From: Pseudomonadota bacterium
GTDB lineage: Bacteria > Pseudomonadota > Gammaproteobacteria > Steroidobacterales > Steroidobacteraceae
NCBI GenBank assembly: GCA_018241425.1
Contig: JAFEDU010000002.1
Span: 806,001 to 870,000 of the forward strand
Direction: 5' to 3'
DNA: 64,000 bases
The notes below the pieces were generated by a model, which worked only from the letters and a program-made list of their open reading frames with translations, searched no databases and was not told the origin of the DNA. This document shows, piece after piece, positions 41,142 through 53,474 of the stretch; within the stretch, counting starts at the first letter, position 1; every line of letters begins with the position of its first letter. The position numbers and the translations under genes are program-made.

Positions 41142-42329
41142 TCAGGCGATGACGCCGAGCTCGCGCCCGACTTGGGTGAAGGCCCCGAGCGCGCGCTCCA
41201 GCTGGGGGCGGGTGAGGGCGGCCGACATCTGCGTGCGGATGCGAGCCTGGCCCTTGGGCACGACGGGGAAGGAGAAGCCGATGACGTACACGCCTTCCTC
41301 GAGCAGCCGCTCGGCCATGCGGCCGGCGAGCGCCGCATCGCCCAGCATCACCGGGATGATCGGGTGCTCGCCGGGTTTCAGCGTGAACCCGGCGCGGGCC
41401 ATCCCCTCGCGGAAGAAGGCGGCGTTGTCGAACAGCTGCCGGCGCAGCTGCGGGGCCTCCTCGATGAGGTCGAGCACGGCGAGGGTGGCGCCGGCGACCA
41501 CCGGCGGGATGCTGTTGGAGAAGAGGTAGGGGCGCGAGCGCTGCCGCAGCCACTCCACCACCTCGGCCCGGGCGGCGATGTAGCCGCCGCTGCCGCCCCC
41601 CAAGGCCTTGCCGAGGGTGCCGGTGAGGATGTCCACGCGCGCGGCGACGCCGCAGTGCTCGGGGGTGCCGCGTCCGTGCGCGCCCATGAAGCCGGTGGCG
41701 TGCGAGTCGTCCACCATGACGAGCGCGTCGTAGCGCTCGGCGAGGTCGCAGATCTCGGGCAGCTTCGCGATGAAGCCGTCCATGGAGAACACCCCGTCGG
41801 TGGCGATGAGGCGCGTGCGCGCCCCGGCGGACTCCTTCAGGCACTTCTCGAGCTCGGCCATGTCGCTGTTGGCGTAGCGCAGGCGCTGCGCCTTGCACAG
41901 GCGGATGCCGTCGATGATGCTCGCGTGGTTCAGGGCGTCCGAGATCACCGCGTCGCGCTCGTCCAGCAGCGTCTCGAACAGGCCGCCGTTGGCATCGAAG
42001 CACGAGGAGTAGAGGATCACGTCCTCGGTCCCCAGGAACTTCGCGAGCCGCTGCTCGAGCTCCTTGTGGATGGCCTGGGTGCCGCAGATGAAGCGCACCG
42101 AGGCCATGCCGTAGCCGCACTCCTCGAGCGCCCGCCCGGCCGCCGCGCGCACCCTGGGGTGGCTCGCGAGCCCCAGGTAGTTGTTGGCGCACAGGTTCAC
42201 CACCTCGTGGCCGCCGGCCTGGATCAGGCCCCCCTGGGGGCTCTCGAGCACGCGCTCGGGCTTGTAGAGGCCCTGCTCGCGCAGGGCGGCCAGGTCCGCG
42301 GCGAGGCGCGTTCTTAAGGTGGCATCCAT
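41142..42329 (-). CDS. kbl: 2-amino-3-ketobutyrate CoA ligase (glycine C-acetyltransferase)
   Basis: A 395-residue PLP enzyme of the alpha-oxoamine synthase family. [17 protein letters not shown], the PLP contacts [12 protein letters not shown] and the Schiff-base Lys in [16 protein letters not shown] are all present. It splits 2-amino-3-ketobutyrate into glycine and acetyl-CoA. The ATG at 42329 matches E. coli Kbl. A TATAAT box ends only nine bases upstream, so the mRNA should have almost no leader. First gene of kbl-tdh, divergent from hslR by 25 bases. Confidence 0.97.
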   Translation of the reverse strand: MDATLRTRLAADLAALREQGLYKPERVLESPQGGLIQAGGHEVVNLCANNYLGLASHPRVRAAAGRALEECGYGMASVRFICGTQAIHKELEQRLAKFLGTEDVILYSSCFDANGGLFETLLDERDAVISDALNHASIIDGIRLCKAQRLRYANSDMAELEKCLKESAGARTRLIATDGVFSMDGFIAKLPEICDLAERYDALVMVDDSHATGFMGAHGRGTPEHCGVAARVDILTGTLGKALGGGSGGYIAARAEVVEWLRQRSRPYLFSNSIPPVVAGATLAVLDLIEEAPQLRRQLFDNAAFFREGMARAGFTLKPGEHPIIPVMLGDAALAGRMAERLLEEGVYVIGFSFPVVPKGQARIRTQMSAALTRPQLERALGAFTQVGRELGVIA

Positions 42330-42338
42330 GGGGCGGGA

Positions 42339-42346
42339 ATTATACT
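42339..42346. promoter_or_regulatory. Back-to-back -10 boxes between kbl and hslR
   Basis: ATTATACT reads TATAAT on the minus strand (for kbl) and TATACT on the plus strand (for hslR) in a 25-base gap. The two promoters overlap, so only one polymerase can open at a time. No good -35 is seen at standard spacing for kbl. Confidence 0.5.
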
Positions 42347-42354
42347 GGAGGCCC

Positions 42355-42759
42355 ATGACGGATCCTTCAAGCGAGCGCACCGGGGCGGCCCGCATCGACC
42401 GCTGGCTGTTCGCCGTGCGCCTGTACGGCTCGCGCGCGCTCGCCGCCCAGGCCGTGGCCGGCGGGCGCGTGCACGTCAACGGCGAGCGCGTGAAGCCCGC
42501 CCGGGCGCTGAAGGCGGGCGACCGGGTGACCTTCACGCGCGGGACGGTGGAGTTCGAGTGCCGGGTGAGCGCCATCCCGCTGCGGCGGGGACCTGCGGCC
42601 GCCGCCGTACTATGTTATGAGGAGAGCGCGCAGAGCGTGGCGCGGCGCACCGAGTTTGCCTCCCGCATGAAGCTGGCCGCGGCCCTGACGCCGCGCCCGC
42701 AGGGACGGCCGGACAAGCACGAGCGGGCGCGTCTGCGGCAGCTCAAGGGTCGCATTTGA
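42355..42759 (+). CDS. hslR: RNA-binding S4-domain heat-shock protein Hsp15
   Basis: A 134-residue protein with an N-terminal S4 RNA-binding domain ([38 protein letters not shown]) and a basic C-terminal tail ([17 protein letters not shown]). Hsp15 rescues 50S subunits carrying stalled nascent chains. GGAGG lies three bases before the ATG, close but usable; an in-frame ATG at 42319 would start inside kbl and is rejected. Confidence 0.92.
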   Translation: MTDPSSERTGAARIDRWLFAVRLYGSRALAAQAVAGGRVHVNGERVKPARALKAGDRVTFTRGTVEFECRVSAIPLRRGPAAAAVLCYEESAQSVARRTEFASRMKLAAALTPRPQGRPDKHERARLRQLKGRI

Positions 42760-42883
42760 GCGCCCCAAGGTCGCTGCAAAGCACGTCACGGGCCCGGCCC
42801 GGTTGCAGACTCGGCGGCGGCGTCACGTTCCGGGCGCCGCCCACAAGGCGCGCCACACGCCGGCGCGCGAGGTTCGCGAAGTC

Positions 42884-44251
<1,368 letters not shown>

Positions 44252-44269
44252 CGGGCGCGGCGGCAGGAC

Positions 44270-44785
44270 TTAGGCAAAGAGGCCGAAGAGGCCCTTCGGC
44301 GGGCTCTCGCACACCACCTGCTCCGCGGTAGCGGCACCCAGCTCGGGCCAGCCCTCGCATCCGAAGGCGAGCGAGCACAGTGCCGCGGTGGCAAGTCCGC
44401 CCGAGCCGCGCCGCTCGGGCGCGAGGATGTCCAGGAGTTCCGAAAGCCCGGGGTTGTGGGCGATCACCATGAGGTGCGCCACGCGCGGGCCGGTGCGCTG
44501 GGCCGCCTTGAGGAGATCGCCGGCGCTGGCAAGGTACAGGCCTTCCTCGCGCACCAGCCGCCGCGGCGGCAGCGCCAGCTCCCGTGCCACGATCTCGGCG
44601 GTCTGCCGGGCGCGCAGCGCCGGGCTCACGAGCAGCAGGTCGGGCACCAGCTCGAGTTCCAGGAGGCGCCGCGCCATCGCCTCCGCCGCGCCGATGCCGC
44701 GGCGGGCGAGCGGCCGCTCCAGGTCGCTCAAGGCCGCGTCCTTCCAGCGGGCGTCCGCGTGGCGCATGAGCGTGAGTCGCTTCAT
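44270..44785 (-). CDS. sixA: Phosphohistidine phosphatase SixA
   Basis: A 171-residue histidine phosphatase. The catalytic LMRHADARW lies at the N-terminus (RHG-type His), with LRARQTAEI and MVIAHNPGLSELL (second catalytic His) following. SixA dephosphorylates HPt-type phosphohistidines such as those of the nitrogen phosphotransferase system. It lies 12 bases after the Rieske gene in the same direction and may be the last gene of the suf transcript. Confidence 0.93.
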   Translation of the reverse strand: MKRLTLMRHADARWKDAALSDLERPLARRGIGAAEAMARRLLELELVPDLLLVSPALRARQTAEIVARELALPPRRLVREEGLYLASAGDLLKAAQRTGPRVAHLMVIAHNPGLSELLDILAPERRGSGGLATAALCSLAFGCEGWPELGAATAEQVVCESPPKGLFGLFA

Positions 44786-44797
44786 GCGCAGGGCGTC

Positions 44798-45112
44798 CTA
44801 GGCGGGGATTTCCACCAGCACACGCCCGTTGTCGACGCGTGCGGCGAAAGTCTGCAGCGGCTCGTAGGCGGGCGGGGTCAGGGCCTGCCCGGTCTTCAGG
44901 CAGAAGTGCGCGCCGTGGCGCGGGCAGACGATCTGGCAGTCCTCGACCTGCGCGTTGCCGAGCGTCTCGCCGTCGTGCGTGCACAGGTCCTGCACGCCGT
45001 ACACCTGCTCCCCGCAGCGCACCAGCGCGATGGCGAAGCCCTCCACGAATACCGCCAGCGGCTCGGTCTCACTCAGCTCCTTCGCCGCGCCCACGTCGAC
45101 CCATTTGCTCAC
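44798..45112 (-). CDS. Rieske [2Fe-2S] ferredoxin-like protein
   Basis: A 104-residue Rieske-type protein, related to ferredoxin subunits of ring-hydroxylating oxygenases and NirD. The cluster ligands are CTHDGETLGN (Cys-x-His) and CPRHGAHF (Cys-x2-His). The GTG start at 45112 follows AAGGGG; the open frame further upstream has no homology. Last or next-to-last gene of the suf operon, 14 bases after sufT. Many SUF operons end with such a ferredoxin, which may supply electrons or act as a test substrate for assembly; this is inference. Confidence 0.9.
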   Translation of the reverse strand: MSKWVDVGAAKELSETEPLAVFVEGFAIALVRCGEQVYGVQDLCTHDGETLGNAQVEDCQIVCPRHGAHFCLKTGQALTPPAYEPLQTFAARVDNGRVLVEIPA

Positions 45113-45126
45113 TTGTGATTTCCCCT

Positions 45127-45678
45127 TCAGAACATGCCCGTCTGCAGGCGGGCTGCTTCCGTCATCATGCTCTGGTTCCACGGCGGATCGAAGGTCAGTT
45201 CGACCTTCACCTCGCGCACCGTGGGGATGCGCGCGATCTTGTCGCGCACGTCGTCCACCAGGATGTCGCCCATGCCGCAACCCGGCGCGGTCAGGGTGAT
45301 CTTAACCTCCACGGTGCGGGTGGCGTCCTCGTTCGCCTTGACGTCGCACTCATATACCAGTCCCAAGTCCACGATATTGATCGGGATCTCGGGGTCGTAG
45401 CAGGTGCGCATCTGGTCCCAGGCGAGCTTGCGCACATCCTCCTCGCTGGCATCGGGCGCCAGCTCCGGCGGCTTCACCACCTCGCGCCCGATGGCATCGG
45501 CGTCCTCGCCGGAGATGCGGAACAGGTTGCCGTCGATGTAGACGGTGAAGCTGCCCCCCAGGGCCTGGGTAATATAGCCGGCCTGCCCGGCCTTGAGGTT
45601 CACCTGCTGGCCGGCCGGCACGATCACCGCCTGCACGTCGCGGCTGACCACGAAGGGTTCGTTTTCCTGTCGGAGCAT
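45127..45678 (-). CDS. sufT: Fe-S assembly protein SufT (MIP18/DUF59 family)
   Basis: A 183-residue protein. The C-terminal MIP18/DUF59 domain (about 90-175) has YDPEIPINIVDLGLVYECDV and LTAPGCGMGDILVDDVRDKI, with the conserved Cys. The N-terminal part is the SufT-specific extension (EPFVVSRDVQAVIVPAGQQV). SufT helps deliver or mature Fe-S clusters. Ten bases follow sufU. Part of the suf operon. Confidence 0.94.
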   Translation of the reverse strand: MLRQENEPFVVSRDVQAVIVPAGQQVNLKAGQAGYITQALGGSFTVYIDGNLFRISGEDADAIGREVVKPPELAPDASEEDVRKLAWDQMRTCYDPEIPINIVDLGLVYECDVKANEDATRTVEVKITLTAPGCGMGDILVDDVRDKIARIPTVREVKVELTFDPPWNQSMMTEAARLQTGMF

Positions 45679-45688
45679 CTTTTCGGCG

Positions 45689-46132
45689 CTACTCGGTCGA
45701 GACGGTGGCGTCGCCGCTTTCCAGCGCCGCGTTGAGGGTGTGCCAGCACAGGCTCGCGCACTTCACGCGCGCGGGGAACTCGCGCACGCCGGAGAGCGCG
45801 GCAAGCTTGCCGAGCGCGGGGTCCGCCGTGGCGGCATCGTCGGTGAGGAGCGCATGCACGCGCTCGAACAGTGCCTGCACGGCGGCACGGTCCTTGCCCT
45901 TGACCGCTTCCGTCATGAGCGAGGCGGAGGCGGTGGAGATGGCGCAGCCCTTGCCCTCGAAGCGGATGTCGCTGATGCGGTCGCCGGTGAGGCGCAGCGA
46001 CACGGTGAGCCGGTCCCCGCACAGCGGGTTGTGGCCGTCGGCGTGCGCATCGCTGCCCTCGAGCACGCCGAAGTTACGCGGGTGCTTGTTGTGATCGAGG
46101 ATCACGTCGCGGTAGAGGTCCTTCAGGTCCAT
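45689..46132 (-). CDS. sufU: Fe-S scaffold/sulfur-transfer protein SufU
   Basis: A 147-residue IscU-like protein. The three cysteines and Asp of the SufU site are present in HNPLCGDRL, EGKGCAIST and RVKCASLCW, and the insert between the second and third Cys is SufU-type rather than IscU-type. It accepts persulfide sulfur from SufS. The ATG overlaps the sufS stop by one base, in the order sufS-sufU-sufT. Confidence 0.94.
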   Translation of the reverse strand: MDLKDLYRDVILDHNKHPRNFGVLEGSDAHADGHNPLCGDRLTVSLRLTGDRISDIRFEGKGCAISTASASLMTEAVKGKDRAAVQALFERVHALLTDDAATADPALGKLAALSGVREFPARVKCASLCWHTLNAALESGDATVSTE

Positions 46133-47382
46133 CAGCCGAACACCTCGCGGGCGCGCCGGAGCGCCTTCACCAGCGCTGCGATGTCGGCCTCGTCGTTGTA
46201 GCAGGCGAAGGAGGCCCGCGCGGTCGCCGGGATGCCGAAGAAGGTCATGACCGGCATGGCGCAGTGGTGGCCGGTGCGGATGGCGACGCCTTCCGCGTCC
46301 AGGATCGTGCCCAGGTCGTGCGGGTGCACGCCCTTCATGGTGAAGGAGAGCACGGAGGCCTTGTGGGCCGCCGTGCCAACGAGCTCGATGTCCGGCAGCG
46401 CCTGCAGTTCCGCGGTCGCGCGCTTGAGGAGCGCGTCCTCGTGCGCGGCGATCGCCGGCAGCCCCAGGCCCTCGATGTAGTCCAGCGCGGCCGCCAGGCC
46501 CACCGCGCCCGAGATGTTCGGCGTGCCGGCCTCGAACTTGTAGGGCAGTTCGTTCCAGGTCGACTTCTCGAACGAGACCGTGCGGATCATGTCGCCGCCG
46601 CCCTGCCACGGCGGCATGGCCTCGAGCAGCGCCTCGCGCCCGTACAGCACGCCGATGCCGGTCGGGCCGTAGAGCTTGTGGGCGGAGAAGGCGTAGAAGT
46701 CGGCCCCGAGGGCGCGCAGGTCGACGTTCAGGTGGGGCACGGCCTGGGCGCCGTCGATGAGCACCACCGCGCCGGCCGCGTGCGCCGCCTCCACGATGCG
46801 CTTCACGGGCAGCACGGTGCCGAGCGCGTTGGAGACGTGCGCCATGCCGACCAGTCGGGTACGCGGGGAGAGGAGCCGCTCGAACGCCTCGAACTCGAGC
46901 TCGCCGCGGCGGTTGATCGGGGCGACCTTCAGCACCGCCCCGGTCGCCTCGCACACCAGCTGCCAGGGCACGATGTCGGCGTGGTGCTCGAGGGCGCTGA
47001 TGAGGATCTCATCGCCGGCGCGCAGCCGCGGCCGGGCGTAGGACTGGGCGACCAGGTTGATCGCCTCGGTGGTGCCGCGCGTGAAGATGATCTCGCGCAC
47101 GCTCTGGGCGTTTACGAAGCGCCGCACGCGCTCGCGCGCGCCCTCGAAGGCGGCCGTGGCGGCCTGGCTGAGCGCGTGCACCCCGCGGTGCACGTTGGCG
47201 TGGGAGTGGGTCTCGTAGGCCTCCACCGCGCGGATCACCGGCCAGGGGCGCTGCGAGGAGGCGGCACTGTCGAGGTACACCAGCGGGTGCCCGTGCACCT
47301 GGGTGGCGAGGATCGGGAAATCGGCCCGCACGCGCGCGACGTCGAGCGGCGGGGGGCGGAGGTGGGCGGGTTCGGCGGCCAC
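46132..47382 (-). CDS. sufS: Cysteine desulfurase SufS
   Basis: A 416-residue PLP enzyme (class II desulfurase) mobilising sulfur from cysteine. YLDSAASSQRPWPVI near the start, the PLP lysine in FSAHKLYGPTGIGVLYG, and the catalytic Cys in RTGHHCAMPVM are intact. The GTG start overlaps the sufD stop by one base. It hands sulfur to SufU for assembly on SufBCD. Confidence 0.97.
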   Translation of the reverse strand: MAAEPAHLRPPPLDVARVRADFPILATQVHGHPLVYLDSAASSQRPWPVIRAVEAYETHSHANVHRGVHALSQAATAAFEGARERVRRFVNAQSVREIIFTRGTTEAINLVAQSYARPRLRAGDEILISALEHHADIVPWQLVCEATGAVLKVAPINRRGELEFEAFERLLSPRTRLVGMAHVSNALGTVLPVKRIVEAAHAAGAVVLIDGAQAVPHLNVDLRALGADFYAFSAHKLYGPTGIGVLYGREALLEAMPPWQGGGDMIRTVSFEKSTWNELPYKFEAGTPNISGAVGLAAALDYIEGLGLPAIAAHEDALLKRATAELQALPDIELVGTAAHKASVLSFTMKGVHPHDLGTILDAEGVAIRTGHHCAMPVMTFFGIPATARASFACYNDEADIAALVKALRRAREVFG

Positions 47383-48644
47383 TAGAGCAACTCCTTCAGC
47401 GCCCCGTCGTGCAGGGCGCCGGCCAGACGCGCTTCGATCTGGCGGCGCAGGTCCGGGATTTCAATGCGGGCGAAGGCGTCGGCGAGGAAGGCCCACTTCA
47501 GGAGCCGCTGCGCCGTGGCCGGCTCCAGCCCGCGCGAGAGCAGGTAGAAGAGCATGGCGTCATCCAGCTTGCCGGCCGTGGCGCCGTGGCTGCAGCGCAC
47601 GTCGTCGGTGTAGATCTCCAGCTGCGGCCGCACGTCGATCTCGGCCTGGGAGCCGGCCAGGAGGCCGCGCAGCGACTGGCGCGAGTCGGTGCCCGCCGCC
47701 CCGGCATCCACCACCACCTTGCCGTTGAAGGCGACCCGGGCGCGGTCGGCCGCGATGCCGCGGAACAGCTGCTCGGTGCGCGTGTTCCGGGCGACGTGCT
47801 CGATGCGGGCGTAGGCATCCTGCACCTGCGCGGCCTCGCCGAGGGCCGCCAGGGCCATGTCGATGCCGGCGCCCTCGCCGGCGAGCCGCGCCAGCAGCGT
47901 GGAGCGCGCCGACTGGGCGCCGGTGGCGACGCCGAGGAGGCGATAGGCGGAGCCGTCGTGCAGCTCGGCGCTCAGGGTATCGAAGCTGAGCGCGCGCGCG
48001 GGCAGGTCCTGCAGGCGGGTGTGGCGCAGCTGCGCCCCGCGATCCAGCTGCACCGTGAGGGCACTGTTGACGAAGGCGGCGACCTCGCCGGCACCGAGGT
48101 GCCGCTCGATGAGTTCGAGTTGCGCACCTTCCGCGAGCTCGATCTCGAGGCGCGGGTAGGAGGCGCCGACGGCAGCCTCGCTGGCCGCCACGAACACGAC
48201 CTCGGCCCGCGCGTTCTCCCCCCGGCCCAGCTTCAGCTGCGCCCCATCCTGGGCGAAGGCCGCGTTGAGGAGGGCGAAGCGGGCATCGCCGCCCACGGCC
48301 GCGGCGGCTGCCGGGGGCGTCTCGGCGGCGGCGAGCGCCGCGAATCCGGCGCCCGGCGCTGCGGACAGGGCGGGGGCGAAGTGACCGTCCACGAACACGT
48401 AGCGGGCAAATCCGGTGATGGGGGCGGGGAGCACGGCGGCCGTGATCGTCACGCCGCGCGGGGCCGGCGTGAAGTTCTGGCGCTCGAGTGGCCTCAGGGA
48501 CGCGTACTTCCAGTTCTCATCGCGCGAGGTCGGCAGTCCCACGCTCCCGAGGGCGGCGGCGGCGGCGCGGCGGCGCGCACCGGCAGGTCCTGCGAAGCCT
48601 GCGGCGGTGCTTTCCTCAACGATGCGGTGGGCGAGGGCACTCAT
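47382..48644 (-). CDS. sufD: Fe-S cluster assembly protein SufD
   Basis: A 420-residue beta-helix subunit of SufBC2D. GLPTSRDENWKYASLRPLER at the N-terminus and SDSRQSLRGLLAGSQ-like and EIYTDDVRCSHGATAGKLD segments at the C-terminus match the family; the His of CSHG is conserved. It forms the assembly interface with SufB. Eight bases separate it from sufC upstream. Confidence 0.95.
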   Translation of the reverse strand: MSALAHRIVEESTAAGFAGPAGARRRAAAAALGSVGLPTSRDENWKYASLRPLERQNFTPAPRGVTITAAVLPAPITGFARYVFVDGHFAPALSAAPGAGFAALAAAETPPAAAAAVGGDARFALLNAAFAQDGAQLKLGRGENARAEVVFVAASEAAVGASYPRLEIELAEGAQLELIERHLGAGEVAAFVNSALTVQLDRGAQLRHTRLQDLPARALSFDTLSAELHDGSAYRLLGVATGAQSARSTLLARLAGEGAGIDMALAALGEAAQVQDAYARIEHVARNTRTEQLFRGIAADRARVAFNGKVVVDAGAAGTDSRQSLRGLLAGSQAEIDVRPQLEIYTDDVRCSHGATAGKLDDAMLFYLLSRGLEPATAQRLLKWAFLADAFARIEIPDLRRQIEARLAGALHDGALKELL

Positions 48645-48652
48645 GGGTGCGT

Positions 48653-50888
<2,236 letters not shown>

Positions 50889-50892
<4 letters not shown>

Positions 50893-51362
50893 GAGCGCAC
50901 CGGGATGCGGGCGGCGACCTTCATCTCGCGCTCGAGGCTCGGCAGGCGCGCCGGCGCGGCATCGAGGCCGGCGAGCTGTGCCAGGCTCACATCGCTCAGG
51001 GAGCGCCGGATGGCGAGGTTGACCCGCTGCCACACGCGACCGACGCGGCAGCTGCCCTCGATGCCGCACTGGCCGTGGCCGGCGGCGCAGTCGGTCAGCG
51101 CCACAGGTCCCTCCAGCGCATCGAGGATCGCCGCGGCCGAGATCTGCGTCGCCGGCAGTGCCAGCTGGTAGCCCCCGTGCAGCCCGCGCGTCGACTGCAC
51201 GAGCCCCGCGCGGTGCAGCTGCTTCAGGAGCTTGCTCACCGTCGGCACGGGCAGGTGGGTGTGCTCGGCGAGCGCGGTGGCAGTCTGCACGCGCTTCGGA
51301 TCCTCCGCGAGCGCGGCCAGGAGGACGGTGGCGTAGTCGGTCAGTCGGCTGATGCGCAGCAT
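50889..51362 (-). CDS. Rrf2-family SUF operon regulator
   Basis: A 157-residue IscR-like regulator. The winged helix starts [18 protein letters not shown], with [21 protein letters not shown] as recognition region. Three cysteines in [14 protein letters not shown] resemble the IscR cluster-binding set. It probably senses Fe-S status and represses its own operon. The next gene, sufB, overlaps it by four bases. ATG 51362 begins the family sequence. An Rrf2-type palindrome covers the promoter -10 box just upstream. Confidence 0.93.
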
Positions 51363-51387
51363 GGGCGCCTCGGCTCCAGGGGGAACT

Positions 51388-51404
51388 AGCACTATTTTAG
51401 TACT
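51388..51404. promoter_or_regulatory. Rrf2/IscR-type operator at the suf promoter
   Basis: AGCACTA-TTT-TAGTACT is an inverted repeat with one mismatch. Its core ACTATTTTAGT equals the centre of the IscR type 1 consensus (ACTRWWWYAGT). It covers the -10 box of the minus-strand promoter, the classic position for repression. Confidence 0.6.
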
Positions 51405-51422
51405 GATTGTCCCCGGCTCCAA
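51394..51422 (-). promoter_or_regulatory. Sigma-70 promoter of the suf operon
   Basis: On the minus strand, TTGGAG (51422-51417) and TAAAAT (51399-51394) are 17 bases apart, about 32 bases before the regulator ATG. The operator overlaps the -10. Confidence 0.5.
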
Positions 51423-51581
51423 GCCGGGGCCGGGCCGCCAGGGGGGTGTTTTGGTATCCTTATCGGCCCCTTCAGGCAGCTGAAGGCATTATTCCAAGGC
51501 GCACCGCAGGCGGTGCACCCGCCCCCCGGGGGCCGGATGCACGAACCCAGCGCGGGCGTCACTTTCGGAGGAAGGACTACG

Positions 51582-52607
51582 ATGAACGCGACCGAGCTGA
51601 TGCATACCGCGCGGGGAATGGTGGCCAAGGGCCGGGGGATCCTGGCGGCCGACGAGAGCACGAGCACCATCAAGAAGCGCTTCGACGGCATCCAGCTGGA
51701 GTCCACCGAGGAGGCCCGGCGCACCTACCGGGAGATGCTGTTCACCGCCCCGGCCGCGGCCGAGTCGATCAGCGGCGTCATCCTCTACGACGAGACCATC
51801 CGCCAGAAGACCAAGGACGGCACCCCGTTCCCGCTGTACCTGATGAAGCAGGGCATCATCCCGGGCATCAAGGTCGACACCGGGGCCAAGCCGCTGGCCG
51901 GGTTCAACGGCGAGACCATCACCGAGGGCCTGGACGGGCTGCGCGAGCGCCTGGTCGAGTACCGCAAGCTCGGGGCCCTGTTCGCCAAGTGGCGCGCGGT
52001 GATCGACATCGGCCAGGACATCCCGACCCACTACGCCATCAAGGCCAACGCCGGCGCGCTCGCGCGCTACGCGGCCCTGTGCCAGGAGAACGGCATCGTC
52101 CCGATCGTAGAGCCGGAGGTGCTCATGGACGGGGCGCACTCGATCGAGCGCTGCGAGGAGGTCACGAACCTCACCCTCTCAACCGTGTTCCGCGAGCTTT
52201 ACGAGGCGCGCGTGCTGCTCGAGGGCATCGTGCTCAAGCCCAACATGGTGATCTCCGGCAAGAAGGCCGCCCACCGCGCAGGTCCCGAGGTGGTCGCCGA
52301 GGCCACGCTGCGCACGCTCAAGCGCCACGTGCCGCCGGCGGTCCCCGGGATCGCGTTCCTCTCCGGCGGTCAGTCCTCCCAGGAGGCGACGCTGCACCTG
52401 GCGCTCATGAACAGGATCGGCAAGCCGCTGCCCTGGGCGCTGACCTTCAGCTACGGGCGCGCGCTGCAGGACGATGCGCTCAAGGCCTGGGGCGGCAAGG
52501 CCGCGAACTTCGGCGCGGGCCAGAAGGCCTTCGCCAAGCGCGCCCGCCTGAACGGGCTCGCCGCCGACGGCAGCTACAACGCGGAGATGGAGAGCCAGGC
52601 GGCCTAG
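51582..52607 (+). CDS. Class I fructose-bisphosphate aldolase
   Basis: A 341-residue Schiff-base aldolase of the animal/plant type, cleaving fructose 1,6-bisphosphate in glycolysis or joining trioses in gluconeogenesis. GILAADESTSTIKKRFD near the N-terminus is the family signature. The Schiff-base Lys lies in EGIVLKPNMVISGKK, and LSGGQSSQEATLHL and FSYGRALQDDAL bind phosphate. GGAGGAAGG lies before ATG 51582. It differs from the class II zinc enzyme of E. coli. Twenty-four bases upstream of mlaF. Confidence 0.95.
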   Translation: MNATELMHTARGMVAKGRGILAADESTSTIKKRFDGIQLESTEEARRTYREMLFTAPAAAESISGVILYDETIRQKTKDGTPFPLYLMKQGIIPGIKVDTGAKPLAGFNGETITEGLDGLRERLVEYRKLGALFAKWRAVIDIGQDIPTHYAIKANAGALARYAALCQENGIVPIVEPEVLMDGAHSIERCEEVTNLTLSTVFRELYEARVLLEGIVLKPNMVISGKKAAHRAGPEVVAEATLRTLKRHVPPAVPGIAFLSGGQSSQEATLHLALMNRIGKPLPWALTFSYGRALQDDALKAWGGKAANFGAGQKAFAKRARLNGLAADGSYNAEMESQAA

Positions 52608-52631
52608 AGCGCCTGACGGCGCAACGCGCGC

Positions 52632-53474
52632 GTGACCAATCCGCCGAGCGTTCCAAGGTCTCCCGCCCCGGCCGCGGGGGACACGGTGGTCGACGTCAGC
52701 GACGTGAACTACGCCGTCGGCGGGCGTCCCATCTTCAAGGGGCTCACGCTCACCGCCCGCCGCGGGCGCATCACGGCGATCATGGGGCCCTCGGGCACCG
52801 GCAAGACGACGCTCCTGCGCCTGATCACTGCGCAGATCACGGCCGATGCGGGCACCGTGCGGGTGTTCGGCGAGAACGTCGCCACGCTCGGCTCCGCCGC
52901 GATCTACGGGCTGCGGCGCCGCATGGGCATGCTGTTCCAGAACGGCGCGCTGCTCACCGACCTCACCGTGTTCGAGAACGTCGCTTTCCCGGTGCGCGAG
53001 CACACCGACCTTCCCGAGCCGCTCATCCGCAAGCTCGTGCTGACCAAGCTCCAGGCCGTCGGCCTGCGCGGGGCGGCCGAACTGATGCCGAGCGAGCTCT
53101 CCGGCGGCATGGCGCGCCGGGTGGCGCTGGCGCGCGCCATCGTCATGGACCCGGAAGTCCTGGTCTACGACGAGCCGTTCGTGGGGCTGGACCCGATCTC
53201 GCTCGGGGTTATCCTGCGGCTCATCAAGCAGATGAACGATGCGCTCGGCATCACCAGCATCGTGGTATCCCACGACGTGCAGGAGCTTTCGACCATCGCC
53301 GACGACAGCTACCTGCTGTCTGCCGGCGCAGTCGCCGCCGCGGGCGCCCCGGCGCAGCTGCGGGCCAGCGACTCCCCGGCGGTGCGCCAGTTCATGACCG
53401 GCAGCGCGGAGGGCCCCGTGGCCTTCCACTATCCGGCCCCCGACTACGTGACGCAGCTGCTCGCCGATGACTAA
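52632..53474 (+). CDS. mlaF: Phospholipid ABC transporter ATPase MlaF
   Basis: A 280-residue ABC ATPase. Walker A GPSGTGKTTLL, signature LSGGMARRVALARA and Walker B VLVYDEPFVGLDP are complete. It powers retrograde or anterograde phospholipid movement between membranes with MlaE, MlaD and MlaB. GTG start; its end overlaps mlaE by eight bases. First gene of mlaFEDCB. Confidence 0.95.
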   Translation: MTNPPSVPRSPAPAAGDTVVDVSDVNYAVGGRPIFKGLTLTARRGRITAIMGPSGTGKTTLLRLITAQITADAGTVRVFGENVATLGSAAIYGLRRRMGMLFQNGALLTDLTVFENVAFPVREHTDLPEPLIRKLVLTKLQAVGLRGAAELMPSELSGGMARRVALARAIVMDPEVLVYDEPFVGLDPISLGVILRLIKQMNDALGITSIVVSHDVQELSTIADDSYLLSAGAVAAAGAPAQLRASDSPAVRQFMTGSAEGPVAFHYPAPDYVTQLLADD

